Shown: positions 35,615 to 44,861 of the stretch, in pieces
How the letters are laid out: every line of letters starts with the position of its first letter
Position numbering within the stretch: the stretch's first letter is position 1
Assembly: GCA_028285305.1 (NCBI GenBank)
Contig: JANQPV010000064.1
Location: 1 to 64,000, forward strand
Source: Alphaproteobacteria bacterium
GTDB taxonomy: Bacteria; Pseudomonadota; Alphaproteobacteria; SMXP01
Direction of reading: 5' to 3'
DNA: 64,000 nt
Notes under the pieces: generated by a model
What the model saw: the letters and a program-made list of their open reading frames with translations, nothing else
The model's database searches: none
What the model was told of the DNA's origin: nothing
Program-made: the position numbers and the translations under genes

Positions 35615-36685
35615 ATGGATCAGCAAACCGATCAAAGCCGCCTAAAAGTAACGGTTTCTCCTCCTTCATCGAACGCAGCGAGCGCGCGCGATGCGCTTGT
35701 CGACCCGTTTGGCCGGACCGTCTCCTACCTGCGTGTTTCCGTCACCGATCGGTGCGACTTTCGTTGCGTTTATTGCATGGCAGAAAACATGACGTTCCTG
35801 CCGAAGTCGGAAGTTCTCAGTTTGGAAGAACTTGAGCGGGTCTGCGGCGCATTCATTGATCGCGGCGTTAAAAAAATCCGGTTGACGGGAGGTGAACCCC
35901 TGGTGCGCCGGGATATCTTAACCCTAATCCGCGCGCTTGGCGCAAAGGTCAAGTCCGGCGCTCTCGAAGAGCTCACGCTGACAACGAATGGCAGCCAACT
36001 TTCGCGGTTCGCCGAGGACTTGGCCGAGGCGGGCGTGAAACGCATCAACGTGTCAATCGATACCCTTGATGCGGACAAGTTTCTCGAGATCACAAGATGG
36101 GGCAAACTCGACAAGGTACTCGATGGCGTTAGAGCCGCACAGGCCGCAGGGCTCCGTATAAAGATTAATGCGGTCGCACTGAAGGGTGTCAATGAACACG
36201 AGATTCCAGGCATGATTGAGTGGGCTCACGGTGAAGGCATGGACATGACCTTAATTGAGACCATGCCGCTGGGCGACATCGACGGAGACCGCACAGACCA
36301 ATACTTGCCTTTGTCATTGGTTCGCCGTCAATTGGAGGATCGCTGGACTCTGCAGGATACAGATTACAATACCGGCGGACCGGCCCGCTATGTGACGATT
36401 CCGGAAACAGGTGGGCGGCTTGGCTTCATCACTCCCCTCACCCATAACTTTTGTGAGTCCTGTAACCGGGTTCGTCTCACGTGCACCGGCACTTTGTTTA
36501 TGTGCCTGGGTCAGGAAGACGCGGCTGATCTCAGATCTGCCGTTCGCGCCAGCGCGAGTGATGACCTCCTTCATCAGACGATCGATGAGGCGATCGGGCG
36601 CAAGCCCAAGGGACACGACTTTGTTATCGACCGACGGCAATCGAAGCCCGCCCTGTCCCGGCATATGTCCGTCACCGGCGGCTGA
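35615..36685 (+). CDS. moaA: GTP 3',8-cyclase MoaA
   Basis: 356 residues. Radical-SAM cluster motif C-x3-C-x2-C at Cys47, Cys51 and Cys54 ([11 protein letters not shown]), [14 protein letters not shown] for SAM binding, the C-terminal second cluster in [19 protein letters not shown], and the terminal Gly-Gly needed for activity (VTGG). It converts GTP to 3',8-cyclo-7,8-dihydro-GTP, the first step of molybdenum-cofactor synthesis. No other moa genes are adjacent. The NAD kinase gene follows 60 bases downstream. Confidence 0.97.
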   Translation: MDQQTDQSRLKVTVSPPSSNAASARDALVDPFGRTVSYLRVSVTDRCDFRCVYCMAENMTFLPKSEVLSLEELERVCGAFIDRGVKKIRLTGGEPLVRRDILTLIRALGAKVKSGALEELTLTTNGSQLSRFAEDLAEAGVKRINVSIDTLDADKFLEITRWGKLDKVLDGVRAAQAAGLRIKINAVALKGVNEHEIPGMIEWAHGEGMDMTLIETMPLGDIDGDRTDQYLPLSLVRRQLEDRWTLQDTDYNTGGPARYVTIPETGGRLGFITPLTHNFCESCNRVRLTCTGTLFMCLGQEDAADLRSAVRASASDDLLHQTIDEAIGRKPKGHDFVIDRRQSKPALSRHMSVTGG

Positions 36686-36745
36686 GCGGCAGGCCAATGG
36701 GCGGCCGCCTATGAGACCAGTTGCTGAGACAGGGGAGCCGCATCC

Positions 36746-37516
36746 TTGACCAAGACATTCGAGCGTATTTGTTTTTTGGCGAGCGATCGGCCGGAAGCGC
36801 TGGAAGCTCAATCATCGCTGATTGAGAAGTACGGCAATTGTTCGCCGGAAGGATCTGATGTCATTGTCGCCCTTGGAGGCGACGGGTTTATGCTGCAGAC
36901 GCTTCACGCGCATATGACCCACAGCGTTCCCATCTATGGTCTCAACTTCGGCTCCGTCGGTTTCCTGATGAACGAGTTTCGTACAGATGGGCTGAGAGAA
37001 CGTCTTGCCAAGGCGGAAGCGACCACGATTCACCCCTTGCTGATGCGTGCCGTGACGACGGATCACAGAGAAGTACAAGCGATTGCGATTAACGAAGTCT
37101 CCCTTTTGAGGGAAACCCGTCAGACAGCAAAACTGCGGATTTCGGTGGATGGCAAAGTCCGTATGTCTGAGCTCATTTGCGACGGCCTTATCGTGTCAAC
37201 ACCTGCCGGAAGCACGGCTTACAATTTGTCGGCACACGGTCCCATTATTCCGATTACCGGCGATCTGTTAGCAGTCACGCCCATCAGCGCCTTTCGGCCG
37301 CGCCGCTGGCGGGGGGCACTCCTGCCTCACCGTGCTGTGGTTCGCGTAGAGGTCATCGATAATGCGTTTCGCCCGGTCAGCGCTGTCGCCGATCAATTTG
37401 AGGTGCGCTCCGTCAGCGAGGTCGTTGTGGAAGAAGACCGATCTATATCCATCCATATGTTGTTTGACGAAGGCCACAGCCTCGAAGAACGGATCGTTGC
37501 CGAACAATTCTCTTAA
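36746..37516 (+). CDS. nadK: NAD kinase
   Basis: 256 residues. TTG start supported by AGGGGAG about 8 bases upstream. Motifs: [11 protein letters not shown] (diphosphate-binding GGDG), [21 protein letters not shown] (NE/D motif), and [23 protein letters not shown]. It phosphorylates NAD to NADP in the cytoplasm. Probably co-transcribed with moaA. Confidence 0.95.
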   Translation: MTKTFERICFLASDRPEALEAQSSLIEKYGNCSPEGSDVIVALGGDGFMLQTLHAHMTHSVPIYGLNFGSVGFLMNEFRTDGLRERLAKAEATTIHPLLMRAVTTDHREVQAIAINEVSLLRETRQTAKLRISVDGKVRMSELICDGLIVSTPAGSTAYNLSAHGPIIPITGDLLAVTPISAFRPRRWRGALLPHRAVVRVEVIDNAFRPVSAVADQFEVRSVSEVVVEEDRSISIHMLFDEGHSLEERIVAEQFS

Positions 37517-37560
37517 CGGATTATTACCGGATGTGCCGTTCTGGCCTAACGGCTTGTTAA
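37513..37560. promoter_or_regulatory. Near-perfect CtrA-type boxes upstream of the Hpt gene
   Basis: CTAACGGCTTGTTAA (37546-37560) differs in one base from the box at 34527 and shares its whole 7-base spacer. A weaker one, TTAACGGATTATTAC (37513-37527), overlaps the nadK stop. The stronger site ends 51 bases before the Hpt start. Confidence 0.55.
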
Positions 37561-37611
37561 CGCGCCACGGGCATACTCGCGTGACGAACAAACAGTTTAG
37601 GCTACGCCCCG

Positions 37612-38079
37612 ATGAGCAAGAATTCTTCAGGCCAGATCGTCAAACCACCCAATGTGCTGAAGGCCAAAGTGTCCGGCAATTTGGCGAACCCAGACGAAGA
37701 CCTGATCGCTCGCGCAGAACAGGCGATGGAGGAGCTCAGCGGCGAATTCGCTGAATGGATTCAAGAGGATGTCGACAAACTGTCGACTGCTTACAACAAT
37801 TTCTACGCGGATCCTGCTAATCTGGATGCGCGCAATGCGCTTGAATGTGCGTCCCATGATCTCAAGGGTCTCGGCGCCACCTACGAGTTTCCTCTGGTGA
37901 CACAGTTTGCCGGCGACCTTCATGGCATTATCGAAGCTGCGGGAGAGGATGTCCCGCCGCAGAAGATTGTTAAAGCGTATGTGGACTCCATCCGCGCAAT
38001 CGTTTCGCAGAATATCAAAGACCCTGAAAATCCCGTTGCTCAGGCCCTTTTGACCGAGCTGCAAGCCCTCGCCGGCTAA
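37612..38079 (+). CDS. Hpt (histidine phosphotransfer) domain protein
   Basis: 155 residues, soluble and helical. The phosphorylation motif is ASHDLKGLGATYEF with His82 and the usual H-x2-K-G pattern. Such proteins relay phosphate from hybrid kinases to response regulators. It is shorter than ChpT and has a classic Hpt motif, so it is not the CckA partner ChpT. Upstream CtrA-type boxes suggest a link to that regulon. Genes on either side (nadK, NUDIX) give no partner. Confidence 0.85.
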   Translation: MSKNSSGQIVKPPNVLKAKVSGNLANPDEDLIARAEQAMEELSGEFAEWIQEDVDKLSTAYNNFYADPANLDARNALECASHDLKGLGATYEFPLVTQFAGDLHGIIEAAGEDVPPQKIVKAYVDSIRAIVSQNIKDPENPVAQALLTELQALAG

Positions 38080-38119
38080 TTCCGACTCTAAGTTTGCCGA
38101 GCGTCGGCCAGGTACCCCT

Positions 38120-38914
38120 TTAAGGACCCATTCCCTCAAGCGATTGTTCGGTCACCCCGTACCCGGCTTCGGCCGGTATCGTCAGAACGGGTCCCGACTC
38201 TCCGTTTTTTATGACGGGCAATACGGTAACGATCTTGGATGCTTGAGCCGCCTCGATCGCGCCCGATACGCTATCGCTTTCAGCCAATTTCTTTACATTC
38301 ATCAGTGTGGGAAATATAATGGTCCACTTGCCTTCTTCGGCTTCCGTCATCACTTGGCCTGGATTCACCCAAACCGAGTCCACATTTTCGGATCCATCGT
38401 GAACAGCAATATGATCGTCTGGTGCTATTGCCAGAAAGAAATGGGTGTCGAACCGTTTCGGCATCATTTCAGGCGTGATCCAATGGGCAAAGGGCACCAT
38501 AAGATCGCACGCGAGAGTCAAACCATGTTCGCGGGCAAAGTTCAGCATGGTGATTTCGCCTTTGACCAATGTCTCGCGGTAACGGTCGAGTTCTATAACG
38601 CGGTCTCCTGACACCATTTGACCCGTCTCGCGATCGCGGGCGAGCAAGACGCCGCACTCTTCGAAGGCTTCTCTGATCGCGGCTACGCGAAAACTGAGGA
38701 GATCTTCTGGAACTTGATCCGAACCATCGCAGAGCTCGCGTATCGTCCCGGTGTCATGGGACCGATCGACTTTCCCGCCGGGGAACACGAGAGCGCCGGA
38801 GGCGAAATCGATTTGATGATGGCGAACCACCATGAAGACTTGCAGCTCGCCTTGTCTTTCGCGCAACAAAAGGACGGTTGATGCGGGCTTAATTGCGGCT
38901 TTCTCTTCTGACAT
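38120..38914 (-). CDS. NUDIX hydrolase with long insertion (NUDT19/CoA-pyrophosphatase-like)
   Basis: 264 residues. The Nudix box is split: FPGGKVD, then about 20 extra residues, then RVAAIREAFEECGVLLAR with the metal-binding RExxEExG. This layout occurs in NUDT7/NUDT19-like proteins acting on CoA derivatives. N-terminal strand STVLLLRERQGELQVFMVVRHH fits. Probably hydrolyses CoA or acyl-CoA diphosphates; substrate not proven. Monocistronic. Confidence 0.85.
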   Translation of the reverse strand: MSEEKAAIKPASTVLLLRERQGELQVFMVVRHHQIDFASGALVFPGGKVDRSHDTGTIRELCDGSDQVPEDLLSFRVAAIREAFEECGVLLARDRETGQMVSGDRVIELDRYRETLVKGEITMLNFAREHGLTLACDLMVPFAHWITPEMMPKRFDTHFFLAIAPDDHIAVHDGSENVDSVWVNPGQVMTEAEEGKWTIIFPTLMNVKKLAESDSVSGAIEAAQASKIVTVLPVIKNGESGPVLTIPAEAGYGVTEQSLEGMGP

Positions 38915-38978
38915 GCGTTCCCCTTTTTGAGTTGCTGGGGAACCTAAGGGATGCCTCTGCGAATGTAAACTTGGGGCT

Positions 38979-40121
38979 CTAGGCCGCCTTGGATTGCACC
39001 GTCCGGTCTTCGAGGACGCTGATCAGATAATCCACATCTTCCGGGTCAATGCGCTCATATTGGGTGAGGATCCGTTCGACCATTTTGCTGCGATAGCGGA
39101 CTTGGTCATCGGCATAACCGTCGTAATCCGTCTCGCGCATCACATCGATCGCCACGCGAAACAAGGGATAATAGACTTTGGGGATCGGCGTACGATCAAC
39201 GACGGCCTTGAGGCCGAGCTTTCCGGCATCGTGGATCATGAGCGAGGCGTTTTCCCGCGGCAACCCAGCCAGCTGAGCCATGGCCGCCTCAAAGAAATTG
39301 ATATCGCCGGTGCATAGCCCTCGCGCGATTAGGGAGGGCGTCAAACGGTGATTTTTATGCAGATGTTTGACGAACGAGACCACGTCGGCGACGTTGCGCG
39401 CTTCCTCGACAAGATCGACCGTCGCGCGTTCGCGTGCGTCCTGAGTGATCACATTTGCTTGGGATACGCTCAGCTTCTTCTTCTCGAGAAGGAAGTCCTT
39501 GAGCTGACCGGAGACCATTGTGATCAATTTCTCGGTGATCTCGAGGGGTACATCCTCGCGAACCGCCAGTCGCTGTTGAACTTCCTCATTGTTCGGATAA
39601 AGGACGAGAATGTTATCGTAGCTGGACTGACTGATCTTGGCGCCCGTGTTGGAAACCAGGGTGTGAGTGACTTGTTCGTTTTCTGTTTGCACAAGGGCTT
39701 CCGATACCACCTCTTCAACCCTTTCCCGGCGTGCAATGGCCACCTGCTTATTGGCGCTGCCGAGAGAGATGATTTCGATCAGTTCTTCGTTTGAAAAGAC
39801 AGGCGATGCTTCGAGCATCGGCAGAGCCACCGACTCAATGTCTTTGGCAAGCGACATGGCCACATCATGCGGAACGTCATCCGACTTTTTTAGACTTTCC
39901 GATAGGGACCGGCGCACGCGCTCGCTGGCGTCCTTCACCAGGACACGAATGAGGGTTTGAGCCACACCCAGTTCCTGTGGGCTGAGGGTCTTGGCATCGA
40001 TCTGTGCGCCAATCGTTTCGGCTAACCCGGCCTTAGCGTCGACATCTGGATTAACCAGAAGTCTCTTAATGTCATCGGCGGAGAGCTGATCTCGTAAGTC
40101 CACAGCGCCCAATCCTTCCAA
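38979..40121 (-). CDS. DUF2336 domain protein, copy 2
   Basis: 380 residues, soluble, all-helical, with repeats reminiscent of HEAT units (LVNPDVDAKAGLAETIGAQIDAKTL, AQTLIRVLVKDASERVRRSLSESLKKS, VALPMLEASPVFSNEELIEIISLGS). It is closer to the full-length DUF2336 family than copy 1. The TTG at 40121 overlaps a GGAAGGA motif; a GTG at 40103 preceded by that motif is a better-spaced alternative start. A near-symmetrical GATTAAGG/CCTTAATC element lies about 50 bases upstream. Function unknown. Confidence 0.85.
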   Translation of the reverse strand: MEGLGAVDLRDQLSADDIKRLLVNPDVDAKAGLAETIGAQIDAKTLSPQELGVAQTLIRVLVKDASERVRRSLSESLKKSDDVPHDVAMSLAKDIESVALPMLEASPVFSNEELIEIISLGSANKQVAIARRERVEEVVSEALVQTENEQVTHTLVSNTGAKISQSSYDNILVLYPNNEEVQQRLAVREDVPLEITEKLITMVSGQLKDFLLEKKKLSVSQANVITQDARERATVDLVEEARNVADVVSFVKHLHKNHRLTPSLIARGLCTGDINFFEAAMAQLAGLPRENASLMIHDAGKLGLKAVVDRTPIPKVYYPLFRVAIDVMRETDYDGYADDQVRYRSKMVERILTQYERIDPEDVDYLISVLEDRTVQSKAA

Positions 40122-40473
40122 ATACGTGAGAATGTCCCAATGGAACCGATTCTGAGTTTCCGCCGAAAAGATTAAGGAGGCCCTTAATCCGGCGTGCGAT
40201 TTTCAAAGGATTTGAACAATTTTGCGCGGAAATCTAATGTTTTTTGTAAGCTGACGGGGTCATTTCCCCGATTGCGGCCGGTCGTGCACCAAACAGCAAA
40301 CTGAAATCCAGATCATTTTAAGTTCCCGCATACCACAAGCCAGTTTCGCTGGGCCGAATTGTAAATGAGACCCCGTCTCCAAGTCACCTTGTATCTGAGG
40401 TCGGCCACACCTCACCTCTTGACGCGTTTCCGGGAGGTATCCAAAGTCGTTTAGGAACACGAGGAGGAAGACG
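40122..40473. other. Divergent intergenic region
   Basis: 352 bp between DUF2336 copy 2 and a plus-strand exported protein. Besides the inverted repeat above it has two short hairpins, CGGGG/CCCCG (40255-40270) and GAGAC/GTCTC (40367-40379), and a GAGGAGGAAG ribosome site before 40474. No gene seen. Confidence 0.45.
40170..40189. repeat. Inverted repeat GATTAAGG-N4-CCTTAATC
   Basis: Perfect 8-bp arms with a 4-base spacer, about 50 bases upstream of DUF2336 copy 2. The TTAA cores are 8 bases apart, one more than a CtrA box, so it is a separate operator candidate or a variant site. Confidence 0.4.
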
Positions 40474-41268
40474 ATGTCGCGAAGCATATTACTTTCAGTC
40501 AGCTTGCTTCTGATGCTGTTGGCGATCTGGAATCAGCCGACCAGGGCGGGAGCCTTCGATTGGCTGCCTTTTGGAAAGAAAAAAGCCGATTCTCTTCAAT
40601 GTGTTGAGGTGCGAAAACCCAAAAAATGCTTCGATGACAAACAAGACTTTAAGGAATGGCAGGCCTGTGTGGAAAGGGGCCAGGAGCCAGTTGATTGCTA
40701 CGTGAAGGTGACCCGGCCGCTTCAAGCCAACAACGGCAGTGACATCGATTATCCGGATGGTCCCCATTTTCAGTTCGATTATGTCATCCGTACACTTACA
40801 GATAAGCAAGTTCGCCGCTTGTCGCGGGAGGACATCACGCCCTTCGACCTGGTCGACGGTCCGCTCTGCCGGTTCAAAGATGAAGGCAGGATCGTGACAA
40901 GCTCAACTCCGGAACTAGACGCTCAGCCGAGCGGCAACAACAAGTATGATCTAAAATTTGATGTCGCCGGCTCCTCCTCGGGGTGCGATGACGCCCGCGT
41001 TGTCCACTTTCAGGGTGAGTTTCCGCGTGTTTTGGTTGGGGGCGCCGGCCTGCCCGCGCTTGATCCATCTAATCCGGTCGAGGCGCTTGTCACAAACAAT
41101 CGATACACACTCAATCACCCAGGCCCACAATACCGGTACTTCTCATTCGACTCTTTTGACAACGGGACCGCGATTGGTTCATTTCAATTCCTCGCGGAAC
41201 AGCAAAATGTGGGACAGTGGATGATCATCGTTCATGGCCACTTCGAGCTGCCGGACGAAACCAACTGA
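40474..41268 (+). CDS. Exported protein of unknown function
   Basis: 264 residues. A strong GAGGAGGAAG ribosome site sets the ATG. Signal peptide (MSRSILLSVSLLLMLLAIWNQPTRAG), then a mature part with paired cysteines (LQCVEVRKPKKC, WQACVERGQEPVDC, PLCRFK, SGCDDARV) likely to form disulfides. I do not recognise a family. Periplasmic or surface location inferred. Stands alone, convergent with the SDR gene. Confidence 0.75.
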   Translation: MSRSILLSVSLLLMLLAIWNQPTRAGAFDWLPFGKKKADSLQCVEVRKPKKCFDDKQDFKEWQACVERGQEPVDCYVKVTRPLQANNGSDIDYPDGPHFQFDYVIRTLTDKQVRRLSREDITPFDLVDGPLCRFKDEGRIVTSSTPELDAQPSGNNKYDLKFDVAGSSSGCDDARVVHFQGEFPRVLVGGAGLPALDPSNPVEALVTNNRYTLNHPGPQYRYFSFDSFDNGTAIGSFQFLAEQQNVGQWMIIVHGHFELPDETN

Positions 41269-41322
41269 CCGCCCAACCTCGGCGAATATTCGTAGGCTCT
41301 CTGTGTACCAACATTCAAGGAG

Positions 41323-42099
41323 TTACAAAGAGCCTGCCAAAGCGGCGCCGCCGGAGATCGCTATACTCTCCCCCGTCACCCAACTGGATGCCGGCGAGAC
41401 AAAGTACAAAATCGCCGCGCCCAGATCTTCCGGCGTTCCCAGACGCTCCAGAGGCAGTCGCAGTGCCTTCTGCAGTCCGGGCAAATCGGCGTCGGTCAAC
41501 TGAAGCGCCTTCATGGCAATTTCCGTCGGCACAAGGCCGGGCATTACACAATTAACTCTGACGCGAGGGCCCAATTCGTGCGCAAATGACTCGGTCAGAG
41601 AATTTACGGCGCGCTTGGCTGCGGAATAGTGACCGCTGCCCGGCACCACCATGCGGGCCGCAACAGAAGACACGTTCACAACCCGACCGTTCTCTTTCAT
41701 GTGGCGCGCCGCGATCCTAGTGCAATTCCAGACGGCCGTCAGATTTAGTGCGATTGTGGCGTCCCACTCTTCTCTGGGCATTTCGGCGAGGGGCGCCTGA
41801 ATGGGCGAACCGCCTGCGTTGTTGATGAGGATATCGAGCCGTCCCCATTCATCGACGGCCGACTGCATCAAACGCTCCACTTCTTCGTCGCTGGTGACAT
41901 CGGTCTGTACACTAATTGCCTCTCCGCCATTGTCGCGGATATCCTTTGCGACTCTGTCGATGTTTTCCTTCCGGCGTGCGGCGCAGACAATCTTAGCGCC
42001 AGCATTCGCGAGAACATGGGCCGTGCCTTCGCCGATACCGGTTCCGGCTCCGGTCACAACTGCGACGTCGCCCTTTAGTGAGAATAAATCGGTTGTCAT
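41323..42099 (-). CDS. Short-chain dehydrogenase/reductase
   Basis: 258 residues from ATG 42099 (MTTDLFSLKGDVAVVTGAGTGIG); a start five codons earlier also exists. NAD(P)-binding TGAGTGIGEG, NNAGGSP, catalytic Ser in NVSSVAARMV and Y-x3-K in GHYSAAKRAV. The Arg in CAARRKENIDR after the second strand hints at NADP preference. A cytoplasmic oxidoreductase, FabG-like in form, with an unknown alcohol or ketone substrate. Confidence 0.9.
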   Translation of the reverse strand: MTTDLFSLKGDVAVVTGAGTGIGEGTAHVLANAGAKIVCAARRKENIDRVAKDIRDNGGEAISVQTDVTSDEEVERLMQSAVDEWGRLDILINNAGGSPIQAPLAEMPREEWDATIALNLTAVWNCTRIAARHMKENGRVVNVSSVAARMVVPGSGHYSAAKRAVNSLTESFAHELGPRVRVNCVMPGLVPTEIAMKALQLTDADLPGLQKALRLPLERLGTPEDLGAAILYFVSPASSWVTGESIAISGGAALAGSL

Positions 42100-42250
42100 G
42101 GGGTATCTCTCCATATTGCGTCTTTCGACCCGGACCCTATACAGCCGCGATGCGTTCGTCTATCTGCCTGAATATGGGGGGTGCGTTTCCATCAGGTATT
42201 GACGACGCGAGATGAACGCTCTTCCCAGGATGGAGCGCCCTTGTTGTGAT

Positions 42251-43576
42251 CTACTCCGCCGGCATCGGCGCGGCGGCCGCCGGTTGAGGCTTCACTGTCA
42301 GAGCTATCCCAATGGCGGCAATGATGGCCACGCAGAATCCTGCCGCCATGGCTTCGAGAGAGACGCCCGCATCAGAGAGAAGCCCCATGAAGACGGGAAC
42401 GATGGCCGTCGAAGTGATGAAGATCGAACCCATCAGAGATTTGATCGCGCCCAAGTGACGAATGCCATAGAGCTCTGCCCACAGAGCGTTACCGGACGTG
42501 AAGCTTATTCCGATCGAGAGACCGAAGAATGTCATGATGACAAAGGCACCCACTGGGTGACCGATAAAAATGAGCGCGATCATGGCGAGCGCGAGGGGCA
42601 CACCGCTGAACGGCATGACGCGCAGCGCACTCCAGCGGTCTACCGCGCTGCCGCCCAAGAGGGTTGCGATAAATTGCGCGATCGCGGAGGCCGACAGACT
42701 TGCGGCGACCCACTCCAAACTCCAGCCTTTGGTGCTGGCAAGGAGCGCCATATTCCAGACGATGCCTGTCGAAACGAAAGGCGCCGCCAAGGCCACCGGT
42801 AAGAGCATATAAAAGCGTCGATCCCGGATCATTTCGCCGCGCGTCCATTGCCTGCGCGAGAATGCGGACGAGCCGCCACCGCCCGTGTCTCCCGGCGATC
42901 CTTCATCCAACTTCGTGACATCAACAAAATCACTTTTGGACAGAAGCCAAAGCGCGAGGGGCAGCATGACAAAAAGAGCGAAGCCCGCGAAACCGAGCCA
43001 GGCCATCCGCCAGCCCACCGCGCCCGCAGCCATGACAGCCATGACTGGAAGGAACGCTTGTCCGAGACTAAAGCCGAGGGCGGTCAGCCCCAGCGCTTTT
43101 CCCCGGTTCGCATCGAAACGACGGGAAATGGAAGTCGTTCCCGTTTGGGTCATAAGACCTTGGCCGGCAAACCGGAGAAAGAAAAATCCCATCGCGAGTA
43201 CGGCCCCGAACGGCAGAATGACCATGAAGACGCAGGCAAATGCGAGGGCGGCATAAACGCCGAGCGTGAATCTTCGAAGCGGCACGGTGTCCAAAAGTTT
43301 GCCAACCCACACAATGCAGAAGGCGCTTATCAGTGTCCCCACCGAATAGTAGGTTCCGATCTGCGCATGGCTCAGGTCGAACGCTTCCCTCAGGAAGGGA
43401 TTGAAGACCGAGACGAAATAGGTCTGGCCCAGGCTGGAGCCGAACGTCATCAGGACGCCAAAGGCGATGCACGCCCAATTGGTGCGGGCAAAGTCCGTAT
43501 AGTCCGTCAACTCGCGCAGCATCGTCTCGACCGGTCTTGGTGCAAAAGGAAAAGCCGACCCGAATACGCCCCTCAT
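42251..43576 (-). CDS. MFS transporter
   Basis: 441 residues with about 12 hydrophobic segments. The N-half resembles MFS families in which GKLLDTVPLRRFTLG is the loop 2-3 motif. A Gly/Ser-rich cytosolic loop (GSPGDTGGGGSSAF) joins the halves. Substrate unknown; it may import a carboxylate or export a small molecule. Divergent from the CoA-transferase gene, whose ribosome site lies 90 bases away. Confidence 0.88.
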   Translation of the reverse strand: MRGVFGSAFPFAPRPVETMLRELTDYTDFARTNWACIAFGVLMTFGSSLGQTYFVSVFNPFLREAFDLSHAQIGTYYSVGTLISAFCIVWVGKLLDTVPLRRFTLGVYAALAFACVFMVILPFGAVLAMGFFFLRFAGQGLMTQTGTTSISRRFDANRGKALGLTALGFSLGQAFLPVMAVMAAGAVGWRMAWLGFAGFALFVMLPLALWLLSKSDFVDVTKLDEGSPGDTGGGGSSAFSRRQWTRGEMIRDRRFYMLLPVALAAPFVSTGIVWNMALLASTKGWSLEWVAASLSASAIAQFIATLLGGSAVDRWSALRVMPFSGVPLALAMIALIFIGHPVGAFVIMTFFGLSIGISFTSGNALWAELYGIRHLGAIKSLMGSIFITSTAIVPVFMGLLSDAGVSLEAMAAGFCVAIIAAIGIALTVKPQPAAAAPMPAE

Positions 43577-43673
43577 GCGTTCAATGCAAATGAAAAGTCA
43601 TGGCGCCAGACGGCGTCCTTGCCAATCTGACTCATTTGTCACAAAACACTCCCCGACATGTGGAGGGAGAACC

Positions 43674-44861
43674 ATGCTCGAGGGTATCAAAGTTATTGAA
43701 TACGCCACCTATATCGCGGCGCCGGGGGCCGGCGGAATGCTTGCGGATTGGGGCGCGGATGTAATCAAGATCGAGCCTCTTGAAGGGGACCCCATTCGGG
43801 ATTTTTTCGGCTCTCTCGGCTCCGATCTGCCTGGCAATCCTGTCTTCGATCTCGACAATCGCGGCAAGCGCAGCATCGCCGTCGACACCAGCAAGCCGGA
43901 AGGCGCAGATATCGTGCGCAAGCTGGCCGCTGATGCCGATGTGCTCTTGACGAATGTCCGCTACCCCTCCCTCGAGCGAGCCGGCCTCGACTATGACAGC
44001 CTTTCAAAAGCCAACCCGAAATTGGTCTATTGCAGTGTGAGCGGCTATGGACTGTTCGCCGAGGAATCCGGCCGCCCCGGTTTCGATATGGCTGCCTTTT
44101 GGTCGCGCGCCGGCGTGGGTCAGATCACCTCGCGGAAAGGCGAAGAACCCATTCCCTTACGGACGGCTTTTGGCGATCATGTGACGTCGATGGCCACGGC
44201 AAGCGGCATATTGGCTGCTCTCGTTGAAAGTCAACGGACCGGCAAAGGGCGCCTTGTTGAAACCTCCCTCATGCGCACCGGAATCTATTCCATTGGCTGT
44301 GACATGGCCATCCAGTTGCAGGTGGGCCGGCTGGCCTCGACTAAGCGGCGCCATGACTCAGCCAACCCCCTTGGCAACTTTTTTCAGTGTGCCGATGGCA
44401 ATTGGATTTGCATTGTCCCGCGGCAAGGAAACTCTGATTGGACCCGGATTGTTGAGGCCTTTGACCGTCCCGAACTTGGCGACGACGAACGCTTCAACAA
44501 TTCTAAAGGCCGGCGGAACAATAAAGAAGCACTTGTCGATATGATGGATGCGGAGTTCGCAAAGCATGACTCCGCGTATTGGGCTGAGCGGCTGGACAGA
44601 GTGGATTTGGTTTGGGCCCCGCTGCAATCCCCGGCCCAGGTGGCCGAGGACAAACAGGCCATTGATGTGGGTGCGTTCGTCGACTTGCCTATGGCAGATG
44701 GGTCCGGCACCTTTCGTTCACCTGCAACGCCCGTCCGCTTTCACGGTGCCGACGACGGTCCCAAAGGCCCGTCACCAAAACTTGGTCAACACACGGACGA
44801 GGTGCTGAAAGACCTGGATTTGGATGTGGAGAGCCTGCGCGCCTCAGGTGTTATTCTTTGA
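43674..44861 (+). CDS. Class III (CaiB/BaiF) CoA-transferase
   Basis: 395 residues from ATG 43674 behind GGAGGGAG; the frame upstream is not needed. N-terminal MLEGIKVIEYATYIAAPGAGGMLADWGADVIKIE and the nucleophilic Asp in GRPGFDMAAFWSRAG are characteristic. Class III enzymes move CoA between acids through an aspartyl-CoA thioester intermediate. Donor and acceptor are unknown. Its 3' end overlaps the convergent transglycosylase gene by 18 bases. Confidence 0.93.
   Translation: MLEGIKVIEYATYIAAPGAGGMLADWGADVIKIEPLEGDPIRDFFGSLGSDLPGNPVFDLDNRGKRSIAVDTSKPEGADIVRKLAADADVLLTNVRYPSLERAGLDYDSLSKANPKLVYCSVSGYGLFAEESGRPGFDMAAFWSRAGVGQITSRKGEEPIPLRTAFGDHVTSMATASGILAALVESQRTGKGRLVETSLMRTGIYSIGCDMAIQLQVGRLASTKRRHDSANPLGNFFQCADGNWICIVPRQGNSDWTRIVEAFDRPELGDDERFNNSKGRRNNKEALVDMMDAEFAKHDSAYWAERLDRVDLVWAPLQSPAQVAEDKQAIDVGAFVDLPMADGSGTFRSPATPVRFHGADDGPKGPSPKLGQHTDEVLKDLDLDVESLRASGVIL

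Noticed and set aside
37612-38079. Hpt protein as ChpT
   Set aside because: ChpT is longer and has a degenerate kinase-like fold; this protein has a classic H-x2-K-G Hpt motif.
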